Source: Circinella minor
Lineage: Eukaryota > Mucoromycota > Mucoromycetes > Mucorales > Lichtheimiaceae
NCBI GenBank assembly: GCA_016758965.1
Contig: JAEPRB010000224.1
Location: 1 to 64,000 of the forward strand
Reading direction: 5' to 3'
Length of the DNA stretch: 64,000 nt
Below, in pieces: positions 10,429 through 23,868 of the stretch. The notes under the pieces were generated by a model. It saw only the letters and a list, made by a program, of their open reading frames with translations. It was not told where the DNA came from and ran no database searches. How positions within the stretch are numbered: the first letter of the stretch is position 1; the number at the start of each line of letters is the position of its first letter. The position numbers were made by a program, and so were the translations under genes.

Positions 10429-13400
10429 TTCTTTTTTTTTCCTATCGGTGATCCTTTCTTTCTTTTCTTCCCCCCCTTTTTTTTTTCTTCCCGAATGCAA
10501 ACATATATTTTTTTTTGTTTTCACCTATCCCATTCAGCAACAATAATACTAACAAAAAAAAATTGATTTCTTCTTTTTGTATAGCAATTCATTCTCATAT
10601 ATTCTATTAGTAACTCTTTTTTTTTTCATTTCCCCCGGCCCTTACACACACACACAACACACACATATCATTACCATCTCTATCTTTTTTTTTTGATGAA
10701 ACAAAGCATTTGACTTTGTGAAATATATTATCACAAGCAGGCAACAAAAAAAAAAGAAACAAAAATATAAATATAACAGAGTTTATAATCATTATTAATT
10801 ACTATTATGATAATGGGTGGGGGAATAATTCATACAATGGATGATAAAAAGCCGAGGTAGAGTAGCGATTCAATATAAACTATATATTATTACTACTTTA
10901 TAAGAATGTGTATTTGTATTATATATATATAATCGACTACTATGAGGTTTTTTGGATTTATTTCTAAAAACTTAAGTATTAATTCCAGTACATAGGTAAA
11001 CTATAAAATATATTATCCTAGAACAATCTAGTGAAATGATCCTTTGAAAATGGACCAAAATATTACAAATCCAGAATAGCATATGATGGAGGAAATCAAT
11101 GGGCACCGTGAATTATCATACTGTATCTGTTTAACAGGTCTTCATCTATTGGGCTCATATAATACAAATTACGTACCTGCTTACATCTACGTAAAAAGTA
11201 ATGGTGAAGGAATGTGTCGTACGTACCCACTTGTAAAAGTATACAATCCTAATACAGACAAGTAACACTAAAGCCAAAGAACCCAAGAACATAAGTTCCA
11301 CAACTTGGTTTCAAATGTAAAAACATTACTAAACACTTTTATCAAAAAATATTACCTGTTATTATATTCATATGTTTTATTTAGACTTCTAGTGTTTCAA
11401 TATAATAGTTACTACATGAATAGCTATAATGAGAGTGTCCTGAATTCATGGTCTTATCATTGTTGAATTATTACCGCTGATGTTCAAAACACCCTTCCTA
11501 AACTTCATTTTCTCTTGTATCTTCACAAGTAATGAAGAAGAAGTAAAATTGAGTGTTGTGTTAGTTATATATAAGAAAGTAATGTACTTAGACGATTCTT
11601 AAACACTATCATTACACTACGTATGTATACGCACTATGTATAGCCAACTCCTTTTATGAAAAATATTAATCAACAAAATACATCATAGTATGTTATGCTA
11701 TCTTTTCTTTTTACCATTTTTTTATTAAAACTTGTACATACATAACGATATCAATTGTCGTAGGATTAGACATTATCAACTACTTTAGATCATTTTACTG
11801 TTAGCGTCAGTATAGTAGTTTACTATGATAAATACGAAAAAGGCGGCTTTTCTCAAAAAAAAAAAAAAATAATACGTAATAATTTATGCATTTAAATAGT
11901 GAGATAAATTCTCACTTATTCTGTCATCCACAGTCATAAAGTTTGGTGAGAAAAAAATATTAACCAGCATTATATATCGTGAGTAAGCAAACATTCATTA
12001 ACAATCCTGCAACATGCACCCGTTTTTATGCGCTTTCGTTAAAAAGAACGTTTTACAATCTCATTTTGTTATTTGTGAATAGATACTAATAGATAAATAT
12101 TCTATGTGCTTAAAATAAAAAATATTGTTTTCTCCATGCATTATATATGGTGGTGATAGTAGGTGCTATCAAATACATATTAAGCTACAGTACTGTGTAT
12201 ATAACAGGACGTATCATATAAATGAAAATAAGTGTTAGTGATATTAGCGAGGTTTTAACTTGTCTTTTTCTTTTAGCATTATAACATACCATTATACCTG
12301 GAAATACGTACTTCCACACATATATATAAAAACTCGTCTTCCAGTACATAGAACTGACATTTTTATAGATAGAGTGACAATTTAAAATAACAATAATAAA
12401 AAGTATTGCTGTAGTTACTATACGTACATTACATTATTACTTATATAGTGCGAAGATGATAATATTACGTAGTACCAGAATTATTATCATTTACTACATA
12501 GATATTTTCGTCATCTACTCAGGATGTATCTTTAAAAAGTTCATCCTCCATTTTTATACGTATGTAACTAATCCAAATTCTTTATCACTGAAAAAGAATA
12601 ACCAACGTTATATTTTTTTTTACGTAAAGAGAACAAAATAATTGATTTTATTTTTAATATGTACGTACATCATGAAACACTTTAATATGCATCAATTTAG
12701 ATAATATTGGTTTCACTATTTGAGCAACTAAAGCTTTAATATCATTATATAGTTAATAAAAGTTTATTCTTCATTCCCCTGCTTTTTCAACCATAATTTA
12801 GAAATTATTGGTATAATTCTCTAAAAGAAAAGGTTATCTTAAATAAATTTGAACATGTGCTGTAGGTATAGTTTACGTCACAAGAACAGATAAAAGTTAT
12901 GGGGTTCTTTTTTTTTTACATTATATAAACTATATGTATCCAATTAGTATTAAATATATTATTTTATTAGATCCTATATGTATATTATTGTTTGTGAGAT
13001 ATAAAACTTCTCCCCCCCTTCCCCTTTCTCGTTTAAAATTAAATTCATGTAATTAATAAAAATTTTTGTGGGGACTTGGGGAGAAAGGGTTTTAATGGTA
13101 TCGGAAGATCAATTTTCTTGAGTAGCAAAAAGGTTGTTAGTTCATCCCTTACATCATTAATCCCATGCTATATAATGCCCATGTTAAAATATGCAAAGGA
13201 GTGTGTTATTAGAATACATGATAAAAGGGAAAATATAGCCAAAGATTATTCAGTAAATAGTAAGCCACATGGTTCTTTTTTTTCCTTACATATTACGAAC
13301 CAATCAAACATTTTTAAATGGAAGGATGGGATTGAGTATTGGAAGGTTTTATAATTTCTTTGTTGACCATTTTTTATCAGGTAACATATAACAAAAGTAC

Positions 13401-16400
13401 TATCATCAACACTGTTTTGGTTCTCTTGCCCCCTTTTCTTTCTTTCTATAGATATATTACTTCTATTGTATTCTTCTTTTTTGTTTCATCATTTAGTTTT
13501 TTCCCTCCATTATTTCTATTTCTTCCACTTTAACCCCTTTTCGCTCCCTCCCTCCCCCCCCCCAAAAAAAAAACCAGAATTAAAGAAAATGTGATCGGAA
13601 TGGAAAAAGGGTGCATTAGAATAAAAGAAAGTTTTTTTTTTCACTTATTACAACACCTTCATTCATTATAATTGTTAGTATAAAGGTTAAAAAGAATTTC
13701 CTTTTTTCAATTAAATACTTATAAGTTTTTATTCACTTTTTATTTACGTATGAAAAAACATGTACGTACTCGAATTAACTATATATTTATAAAATAAATT
13801 ATAATATAGATATACTTTGATTGTTTTATTTTTTTTTTCTTATCAACATTATATAAATTTTAAACCGCCTTTAACTCCTTAATATTGATCTTCGTCGTGA
13901 TCAGAGTTGATGGAATGGGTGGAGAAAAAAAAAGATGCAGGTCAACTGACTATAACTTTTTATTATGTCATGTGTTTTTTATTAACTAAACTCTTGGCTA
14001 TAAATCATGTATTATGTTCTTTAACATTTGTTCACTGGATACTTTTGACATGGGGTTTTCCTCATAAAGTATAAATCCGGAGTAATAAAACTTTATCATG
14101 AAAAAATACACACAATTGATCAGCTTTCTTCATATCTTCTGGTATGGATAGGGGTAAAAAAAAAAGAGAGGGAACCGTTTTTTTTTCAAGGCTGCGTGCC
14201 CGTGCGCTGGGTCACTGAATATGTTTATACAACAATTAAAAAGGAGAAGGCGGGTGATTCCTTTTTTTTTTGTATTTATTAGAGAAGTTTTTTTGGGGGT
14301 GCGTGAAAAGAGAAAGGGTGGAGATATGATAAAAAAATATTCTTCGAGCTTTCAACTTTAAAAGAATTATTATTAAGAAGGATATTTTTGACACATATCA
14401 AATATGAGTTTGTCTATAATCTAATATAATGATAGCTTTGGAAAAGAGATTAAAAAAAATAGATCAAGAATAAAGATCTGATATCAAAAATATATTTAAG
14501 AGATTTTTTTTAATTCATTATTCATTCATCAAGCCTTTGTAATAATATGAAAACTTCAAACATAAATTTCTTATATCAGATCCAACATATTTAAAGTTAG
14601 AATTAAATCGGTAACACAAATGCACATACACACGAAAACATATAGTTTATTACTTATTTCCTTAGTTTACATCTTTGTTCCGTCATCTTAAAAAACTCCT
14701 CCATCCAAAACCATACTTTGATTTAGAAAAAAATCAAGTTATATATAAATAATTAGTAGGTATATATTTTCTTACTGTATTAATTCCTGTTACTTATATG
14801 TGTTTATTCTCACAGTACTTCACTCGTCCATAAGTACTAATACGTACATGTTTGTTTGAATATATCCGAAAAAACATTCTTGTTAAAAACACTGGATGCT
14901 ATTCAAACCAATTAATAAATTATATAATAAAAATAGAGGAGAAAAGACATGTTTATTACAAGTTTATTATTGTAAACGATTGAAAAATGATTTGAGAAGA
15001 ATACTTCATCTACGTATTAGAAAAAAAAAAGACAGCCTTGCAAAATCGGAACTTAGCAACTACAAAAGTTAGTTTTTGAAAATTAATTTAATACGTAGCA
15101 ACACGTTCCTTCGTATCATAAAGAAAAGAATTGTCATCTTTATTTTATCTTTAGTTTTCTAATTAACCTGTCAATTGTGTTGAGCATTTTGAAAAGTCGA
15201 ATTCAGTCAAATGTTTCAATTCCAAGTTCAAGGAGTTACGTACAGGGTTTAAACCTGAAACAAGTTACTGATTATTTGGATGGGAACTCACTATATTTTA
15301 GATTAAAGATATTGTGAGAATATGTGAATGTATCCCATCACCATTGAAACAGGAAACTTTAAAACTACTAGAACACTTCAATAGATACGTTCAAATAAAT
15401 ACTTCATCTTTTTACAATTAATATCCTTAACAGAAAAATCAATAGTGTTAAACTTTTATCAGCCATCTACCAAGTAAATCGAACTAGGTTTCAGTACGTT
15501 ATGATTCCATTTTTACTGATGCTATTCAATCGCGTATAGCTAAGATGGATGTTTGATTTACTTTAATACGTAAGTTAGTATGTATCTAATAAAAAAAGAT
15601 AAATTACTTTTCAAGTGCTTTTTGATATGTAATCAATATATTTTATTACGTAGACTAATGTCTGAAAATGCTAATATGACATAAAAGAAAAACAGATTGA
15701 TTAACATTATATATTTTAACAAAACATTGTATACATTATATCGACCACATCAACATATATCCATTATCAAAATATATTCATTATCAAAATAAATCTTTAT
15801 ATTCATCAAAAAACGTAAATAAGTATACATTACAGTACGTGTTTTTTGATTGTCAACGAAGATCTTTATAAAAATTGATCACCCACAATCTTTTATTGGT
15901 GCACTTGATTCAATTTTTTTTTTGACAATGAAAACATGATACGTAACTTATATTTTTTTTTCTTATGATCACAACTTTATATAATTGTTATATATAATAT
16001 TAATAGATAAAACATAAACATAAACATATAATCAACAAAGAGTAAATTTATAATATATATTATATAACATGAATTATTATTATTACAATGATATGGCGAA
16101 TAATAATAATACATAGCAGAGAAATATTATCTCATTTTCTAACCTCCTAGTTTCCTTATTCACTCCTTTCCCTCCCTTCTCAGCCCCTCCCCCCACACAC
16201 ACTCATTGAAAAAGAATTATGCATCAGATTTTATTTTTATGATTACAAAAGTATTACAGATCAAATGATCCTCGTGACACCTTAAAACGAAGTGCATTCG
16301 TTTTGAGCGGAAAAGGAAAAAGAGAGTTTTTTACCCGGCAAGACAGCAAGGATTTCTAAGTTTTCCCAAGGCAACACAAATTCTTATATATTTTGTGTGC

Positions 16401-16510
16401 TCCATATTGGTTATACTACATATATAACTTTATTTTTACTTTATAACAATTCGACATGAGGTAAAACAAAAAAAAAAAAAAGAATTTACTTTATAGATTA
16501 TAATGTCGAA
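10429..16510. other. 6-kb gene desert rich in TACGTA palindromes
   Basis: No coding region I can support. Frames at 11083, 12456 and 13076-13533 have low-complexity or random composition and no splice-consistent partners. The left end is the HAP2 3' region with homopolymer runs. From about 11.17 to 15.95 kb, TACGTA occurs 20 times (see findings). Near 16284-16304 there is a perfect 8-bp inverted repeat (AAAACGAA, 5-nt loop, TTCGTTTT). Confidence 0.6.
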
Positions 16511-19175
16511 ATGCAAGTTAATCTTTTTATACTCATTTTGAAATAAAAGACACAGACTTTCATTATTATTATTAGAGAATAATAATAACGAAATTAAAAA
16601 TCTTATTGAATCCATAGGTAAATAATATTTATTTATTATATATGGTATAATGAATTATTATTATTATTATTATTATTTTTATTAGGGGAAACAAAAAAAA
16701 AATTGTTATGCAGGAGCAATTTAATTCATGCAATCAAAAAAATCTGAGGATGGAATTTTTTTTTTATTATATTAGAACAAGCGACAAATTCAAAATTGGA
16801 ACAAGAAGATTGGAGACTTTATATTCAAATATGTAATAAAATAATTTGTATTCCTAATGGTCCTAAAACTGCCCGAAAAGTGCTACAAAAAAAGTTGGCG
16901 GTTAAAAATGATCCTCAAACTCATGTGTTGACTTTATCGGTAACAAGTATATTTTGTATTACCTAGAAAAAAAAATCATGCTTATTCTAAACTTTATTAT
17001 TACACCGATCATGTAACCTATATTTTTTTTTCTTTTGCTAATCAAATATAGTTATTACGTACTATATCTGAAAATTGTAGTGAGTTTGATGGTATACATT
17101 ATTATTATTATTATTTAAAAAAAAAGAGATCTTCATAGATATGAAATCATAATTTATGTTTATTCGATCATGATTACACATATTATGTAGATCAATTACA
17201 AGATAAAAGTTTATTAAAAGATTTAACCAACTTGTGGAACCATTCAGTAAGTAAAAAGGAAAACTTGTAACAAGCGGTACGACACACACGTATATTTTGT
17301 TGACGCATGGTCCAGCTGGAGGAGAGGGGAAGGGGGGGGGAGAGAGGAGAGAGAATATTTTTTTTATCATTATCCCTAATTATTTTAAAATGTTTGGATA
17401 TGAAACAAAAAGAATATACATATCAAAGTACGACAAAAATTGACAGAATGTATGCAACTCTGGATGATTCAATATCAAAACATTCCAACCATGCAAAATT
17501 TGATTCAATTTTGCGCCACAGCTACATGTAATGCTACGCCTCCTCATGTTCTTTCTATTGTGGCAAATCAACAACAACAAGAAGGTTCATATTTATTGAA
17601 TCGATTGAAAAATACGATAACACAAAGAACATTGAAAATCAAAAATAAAAAGGAGCAAGATAACAATGATATTACAAGAAGATCAAATAGTGTCGATTAT
17701 GAGGAGGATTTATTAAAGGTAAAAAAAAAAAAGAAAACCAAAACAACAGTTGAAAAAAATTCGTTGATCCCTCTAGGAGGATTGTTTGATGTTTGAGTGT
17801 AATGTGTTTGTTTTGGGGGGGATGGAATAAAAAAGTGTTAAAGTAAAGAAAGAGGGAGGAACAGTAAGTAGCGTGTGTGTGTGGGGGGGAGGTGCAATGG
17901 GATGGAGAAAAACATAGAAATAAAAAAGTTAAAGCCGGGAGGAACAACAAAAAAAAGAAATTGGCAGGATTCAAAGTTGGTTCACCTTTGATTTAAGGGA
18001 GCGATTTTTTTTGGGGGGAGAGTAATTTGGGGGGTTGAGTAGGTCATAATTCTTTACGATAAAAGGCAAAAATCCGTTTTTTACCATATATGAAAATAAT
18101 CATGCAATTATTATTTTTTCTATAGGTACAACAGTTGATCATTGAAGAAGCAAAAACAACTGCAGAGATTCTCACTCAATTGTTATTACCTGATAAAAAT
18201 AATGATGACAATGAAAAAAGTAGTGAATTAATTCAGGTAAGATATAGCAGCTCCCCTTTTTTTCTGTTATATTTATGTAGTATAATAGTATAAAAGAAAT
18301 TAACATAACAAGCTATATACAATGATAATTATTATTACCTTGCTTTCTTAAGGAGATATATAGAAAATGCAAAGATCTACATGGGACTATCATGAGTTAT
18401 ATTGAAGACTCTCGCGCGTCTGTACAAATATGTATGTGGATCGTGTCACCCATCATGCTGTTTATATTTTTTTCCTTCTTTCTTTGTCAACTACTACTAG
18501 TAGTATACATGTAGTGCATCCATGATAATAATCAATTGCATATTATTTATTATATATCATAGCAACATTGATCGACGCAAATAGTGTATTAGTACAAGCT
18601 TTGGAAACTTATAATATTGTCATGGTAATTGAAAAAAATAATTATTAAGAAAAAAAAAGTAGTAATGAAAAAAACCAAGAAACCGGAGTGAATCATGCTG
18701 AAATTCAAAAAAAAGACATATATAATATAACTTTGATCGTGATGGGTAAATAATAATGCTAATAATAATCATAATTCATAATATTATTCTTTTTCAATTA
18801 GCAATCGGACTTAATGAAGAAGAGGTGAGTTATTATAAAGGGGTGGGGGATTGAGAGAGAAAAAAGGGGAAAGATGGATTAATAAGTTATTTCTATTGTT
18901 CTTCATTTTTTTTATTGAACCGACCAATCATATTTACATACATGAACCGTTTATTATTGTATTATGTATACATATAGCGTAACGACAAATAATGCTTCGG
19001 TTACAATTTTAAGTGATAAAGCACTGGGGTAAAGTACTTGATATAGTAAATGAGTTATTTTGTTTCTATGTGTGGTTGATCGACACTTTTCCTTTTTGTA
19101 CCATGCTTATTTTTTTTGTATAACACCAGAAAACGACCAATACATCAAAGCGTTATTGACGAAAGGCAAGGATGA
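16511..19175 (+). CDS. VHS-GAT domain trafficking adaptor (Lsb5/TOM1-like)
   Basis: Adaptor of the endosome/actin-patch class that binds ubiquitinated cargo or membranes. Exons after the first: 16578-16617, 16776-16939, 17052-17091, 17191-17246, 17413-17718, 18126-18236, 18353-18431, 18563-18624, 18802-18824, 18978-19028, 19130-19175; all joins keep frame. The VHS domain starts at NLIESIEQATNSKLEQEDW and continues through NDPQTHVLTLSLLRTISENC to ECMQLWMIQYQ. The GAT domain follows: IIEEAKTTAEILTQLL, EIYRKCKDLHGTIMSYIED and LIDANSVLVQALETY. The tail ends KALGKRPIHQSVIDERQG; I recall a KALGKRP-like ending in fungal Lsb5 homologues. The first exon is uncertain: I propose ATGCAA at 16511-16516, but ATG at 16503 or an exon further upstream is possible. 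About 327 residues by this model. No clathrin-box or GAE ear domain is seen, so a GGA is unlikely. Confidence 0.85.
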
Positions 19176-19866
19176 GGTAGAATGATCGGCTGAGAAGTGT
19201 AACCAGATTAAATAATCTATTATTATATACTATATTTAAATTATTATTGCAATTCATAACGAAACATTTATATCATCATTTTCCAATTGAGAGAAAAGAA
19301 CAGGTTCTCGATCTTTTCTTTTTTTCCTTTCTTTCTCCTTTTTTTTTCTCAATTTCCTTATACCTTTCAAAATCACATCATCACTTTTTTTGTGAAAAAA
19401 AAAAAAAACATATAATTACACATAGTAGTAGCTTTAACACGTTTCTTCTACTATTTCTCTTTTTTTTTTTTGACAGTATTATATAAATAGTCTGGACATA
19501 GAATTTTTTTTTCTTTTTCTTTTTCTTCTCTCCCCTCTCTTTCTTCCTCCTACTTGCTCCTTTGCTTTTTCATATCCACTGATAACAAAAAAAAAAAAAA
19601 ACAACAAACCGTTGACGATTTTGTTTGTTTTATTTCTTTCCCCGTCCATTCGTTTTTTTTTTTCTTTTTTATTTCTATTTCTCTTACTTCTTATTCATTA
19701 CATTTTATTTATAATTATAATTTATTATAAGTTATTAAATTATCTTTTTTTTTTCAATAACTCGTGATTCCGAGCGAAACCAAAAAAGAAAAAAAAATTA
19801 TTAATAACCCAAAAAGTCGACATATAATCATCATATCGACGGGTAATAACACGGCAGCCGAATAAT

Positions 19867-19898
<32 letters not shown>

Positions 19899-20008
19899 AA
19901 GAGGCAGCATTCCATATATACCCCTATCACTACGAATTAAAAAAAAAGTATACACACCTTATATACCTACATATATATACATACACCAAAATCAACAACA
20001 ACAACAAA
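19176..20008. other. Intergenic, T-rich with microsatellite
   Basis: Long T and CT tracts and an AT repeat at 19874-19898. No gene. It should hold the 3' end of the VHS-GAT gene and the promoter of the next gene. Confidence 0.5.
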
Positions 20009-21579
20009 ATGATGGCATCTACCAATGAATATAATAGCCATTTTAATACTGAATCAATGATGTTTGGATATTCTTCATCGCTGGCGGTTGAAGGTGACAA
20101 ATTAATAATGGATCCTTATGAGGTAAATAGGAAAAAAAACTCTTTATTTTTATTTCTTTTTTTTTTTTTTTTTTTTTTTTTTTGAAAAAGTGGGGTTTTC
20201 CATATTTTGGGGGTGTATGTGTGGAGTAACAAAGTGTGAGAGAAGAGGAAGTGGGGGAGATCATGGATAATAAAAGAAGGAAAGGAAAGGAAAGGAAAGA
20301 GAAAGATGAAAAGGAAAATATATAAGGGGGGATGTTGGGGGGAGAAGAAAAGAAAGAGTTTTTTTATGTACATTAAAGGAAAAGGATGTATATATGGAAA
20401 AGAAAAGAAAGGGGGGGGGTAAAGGGAATGGTTCAAGAGGAGCATTATATATCATCATCACAGAGATTGCTGTATATAAAGATTATGATACTTTGTATGT
20501 AGCACAAACAAAAAAAATAATGCTGCGAGAATTTTTTATCCATACAAAGACGCAGTAGAGCGTGTAAAAAATGTTTTTTTGGGGTTTTTTATATATATAA
20601 TTATAATAATAATGATATGATTTTTTTGTTTATTATATACTGATCAATTTTCTTCTATTTCATCTATTTATTTTATATATTATATACATATTGACATTAT
20701 CCTCAATCCTGATACGCATCTTTCCCTAAAATTTTATTACACTCGCGGGCTTTTTTTTTATCTAATGTGGAAATCTTTATTGGTTTGACACCTGCATCCA
20801 ATTTCCCTCTCTCTCTTTCACTTTTATATTTCTTTTTTTTTTTTTATTATTAATATTATTTATTTACAAAAAATTTATTAACTACATTTAACACAAACCA
20901 ATTAACCAAATATATATACATATATATACATATACATATACACGCACACGCACACACATATACATATGCAGTCGTCGCAGCAACATTACAACAATAGTGA
21001 TGATGACGATGAACCTGTCGTAGTAAAACAAACGCTCGACGCAGACCAAAAGAATTATGAATTTCCACCACGTTCATTATTACAAGAATTATCCTATCTT
21101 GACGAAGATATTGATTCTTTTTTCGACGAATCCTCCTTTTCAACATCTGAATCTGATTATTATCATAATAACATGAATAGTTTTTCCAGCTCATCTTATC
21201 GATTAATGCTGAGCGATATTATGGACGATGATGATGAATATAATGATGACGATGAAAACGATATAGACGATCAACAATTACTTGTAGATGATAGCCGACT
21301 ATCTCCCCTTCAACTTCCTGCACGAGCCAGCTGTTCTCCTCGACGAAGAAGGGCCCGCGATCTATCGTGTGACTCTACTTCTACAGTCACCCAGATCCCT
21401 CCTCCAAATAATCTTACGACAGACCCAGTAGGTCCATCATCTTTTTTAAAACACCAACAATCATCACCGTTGTTGTTGTCATGCAACGATAAAAAGAACA
21501 ATAATCATGGTAACCAACAAGATGATTTTACATTCCCCAAAAATCGGGTCATGCAAAGAAAAGGTAACATGGTTTTTCT

Positions 21580-21614
<35 letters not shown>

Positions 21615-21627
21615 GTCCGTCAACATA

Positions 21628-21664
<37 letters not shown>

Positions 21665-21667
21665 CCC

Positions 21668-21711
<44 letters not shown>

Positions 21712-22087
21712 ATATGTATTCTTTCATCTTTTTTTATTAACTTTTTTAATCTCCTCACTCCTCCAATAACACACATGAATCGTGACATTACACATTATTC
21801 AAATCACACCTATTATATATACATATATATTAACCTCCCTTTCTCACTCAACTTATTCACTTAACTTTATATTACACACACAACACACACACACACAAAC
21901 ATTACACACACATAAACAAAAACTCACACTCATTTCACAATTCATTTTTTATTTTCAAACAACATTATCATTACAAAGTACACTCACACTTATTACACAA
22001 AAATCACATATAACCTCCACTTAATAATAACTGTTAATTTTTTTTTTGTCTTTACTCAAATCAATATACAACAAAACAGCAAACTGA
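20009..22087 (+). CDS. Acidic, disordered orphan protein
   Basis: Not recognised. Exon 1 (20009-20122) starts MMASTNEYNSHFNTESMMFG after an AC-rich leader. Exon 2 (20972-21563) continues in the same phase: a DDDDE cluster, then FPPRSLLQELSYLDEDIDSFF, a Ser/Tyr-rich patch, a long Asp/Glu stretch, a basic patch (CSPRRRRARD) and an Asn-rich C-terminal part. Both joins agree in phase, which supports a real gene. The last exon is uncertain because the second intron (from 21564) is filled with poly-T, TA and poly-C. Acceptors near 22079 or 22088 both give a very short tail and a stop by about 22087 or 22116. About 235 residues. No fold or catalytic motif is visible. The acidic/Ser composition suits a regulatory or scaffold protein, but that is only inference. 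Confidence 0.55.
21582..21709. repeat. Compound low-complexity tract (poly-T, TA, poly-C, poly-T)
   Basis: About 30 T, then a TA repeat (about 21624-21650), T, about 11 C, and about 35 T, all inside the second intron of the acidic orphan gene. Assembly length here may be unreliable. Confidence 0.9.
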
Positions 22088-22381
22088 GCATATTCGTGGA
22101 GTGTGAATAGTGTATATTAGATTTAAAGTTGTCATGAAGTATAAGTAATACCTCCTAGTATGTAGGTAGCATAATTTCTCGAACCTTCCATAAATACTGT
22201 ACCTGTATGAAGCAAATAACCCTATTGAATGACATACATTCTCCTACATGAGTTTGTTTCTGCCCTCCCGGATGATGCGGCGCAGTCAAAATATAATTCT
22301 TATTTTGTATAATGCATATAAAATAAAAAGAGGCGCAGAACAAAAGAAGTTGAAGGGTTATTACTTTCTATTACTATTACT

Positions 22382-23353
22382 ATGGTATCCACCTTTGATC
22401 ATCATCCTTCAAACGCTCAACGCGAGTTATGGAAAAAGTAAGTACCAATAAAAAAATATATAGTCAACCACAAAAAAAAAAAATACATTATTTTATTAAT
22501 ATATATGTATAATATACGTTTTTTATAAATACTCCTTTATTAGTGAACAGATTGAGTTAAGTGAACGCATTAGTTGGCATGACGATCAACTTGATTTTGA
22601 TCCGGAAACATTGAATGGATTAAAATATATAGGAGGTGTTGATTTAAGTTTCCCAGAGAATGATTTTGAACATGCGCTTGCATGTCTTTCCATTCTTTCA
22701 TGGCCAAGTCTCGAGGTAAATAGCATTACAATAATAAAAAGAAGAAAAACTTAATTTATATTTTTATATAATAGGTCGTTCATACCTCCTATTTAGAAAC
22801 CGAACTTCATTTGCCTTATATTGCTGGATTTCTTGCTTTTCGAGAAGTAGAACCACTTTTAAAACTATTGAACACATTAAAACAAGAACATCCTGAATTT
22901 TATCCACAAATCATTCTCGTCGACGGTAACGGTCGATTACATCCTCGTACATGTGGTATTGCATGTCATTTAGGCGTATTGTCCAACCTACCTACCATCG
23001 GTGTAGCTAAAAACTTTTTGGTCATCAAAGATCAAGACAATGAAAGCGGGCAACCACTGATTTCTATGAGTCAAGTCAAACAACAAGCTCGTACACAACT
23101 TTTGAAACGGGGTGATCATTTATTGCTTCAAACAAAAGAAATGATCTACGGCGCAGCTTTAAGAACAACGGATGCGGCGCCAAATCCAATTTTTATAAGT
23201 CAGGGACACCGTGTTAGTTTGAAAACAGCGTTAAAGGTAACACTTGCGAGTTGTCAATTTCGTATACCAGAACCCATCAGACGAGCCGATTTGGATAGCC
23301 GAGCCTATATACGTCGAGAAGAACGACAACGGCACAGGGAGCAAATAGCATGA
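22382..23353 (+). CDS. ENDOV: Endonuclease V
   Basis: Nuclease that cuts one phosphodiester past deoxyinosine in DNA; eukaryotic forms act mainly on inosine-containing RNA. Three exons: 22382-22437, 22544-22715, 22775-23353; 269 residues, all joins in frame. Key signatures are YIGGVDLSF (metal-binding Asp), the wedge-like LPYIAGFLAFREVE (with the catalytic Glu), IILVDGNGRLHPRTCGIACH (second Asp and the RNase-H-like core) and TIGVAKN. The wedge motif is PYIA rather than the bacterial PYIP; eukaryotic members commonly vary here. The start at 22382 was chosen because it is the only ATG giving an in-frame exon into LWKNEQIELSERIS. The C-terminal tail is basic and Arg-rich, consistent with nucleic-acid binding. 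Confidence 0.95.
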
Positions 23354-23823
23354 ATAATAATAACCCGAGGGCAATTTTTTTTTTCTCTTTTAGAAAAAAT
23401 AAAATAACATTTTCTTTCTTTTTTATTACTGAACTATTTTTCATTTAATGAATTATTTTAGATGCATCTGATAAGTACAATATAAATACTTGGGAAAGCT
23501 CCTATGATATATCGATATATATATACGTATAAAAAAAGTCGTAGTTAATACGTATAAAATGTATTCATGCTTAAAAAGAAATATTACGTAACAGATTTAA
23601 ATTTATTATTTGTTTGTTTCCTTTTAAATTTTTGTATTATAATATTGTAAAGTTAGTTTAATAAGATATAATATTTTTTTTTTCTTGACATTTCAAATAA
23701 CAAACAAATAAACAAAATAATGATTCCCTCCTTCCCCCAGGTTTTTTTTTTTTTTTACTCCTCGCTTTTTTCAAAGTTTCTGTAACTTTTTTTTTTCCAT
23801 ATTTGCTACATGTATTCAACCTC

Positions 23824-23824
<1 letters not shown>

Positions 23825-23868
<44 letters not shown>
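23825..23868. repeat. Poly-T tract of 44 bases
   Basis: Uninterrupted T run in an intergenic region; exact length is assembly-dependent. Confidence 0.9.

Noticed and set aside
13076..13533. Two consecutive plus-strand frames near 13 kb
   Set aside because: The second is Phe/Leu/Ser from a CT-rich tract; no domain, no clean join between them, and no homology recognised.
20116..20461. Minus-strand Phe/Pro/Ser-rich frames
   Set aside because: They arise from GA-rich and G-rich intron sequence of the acidic orphan gene read on the other strand.
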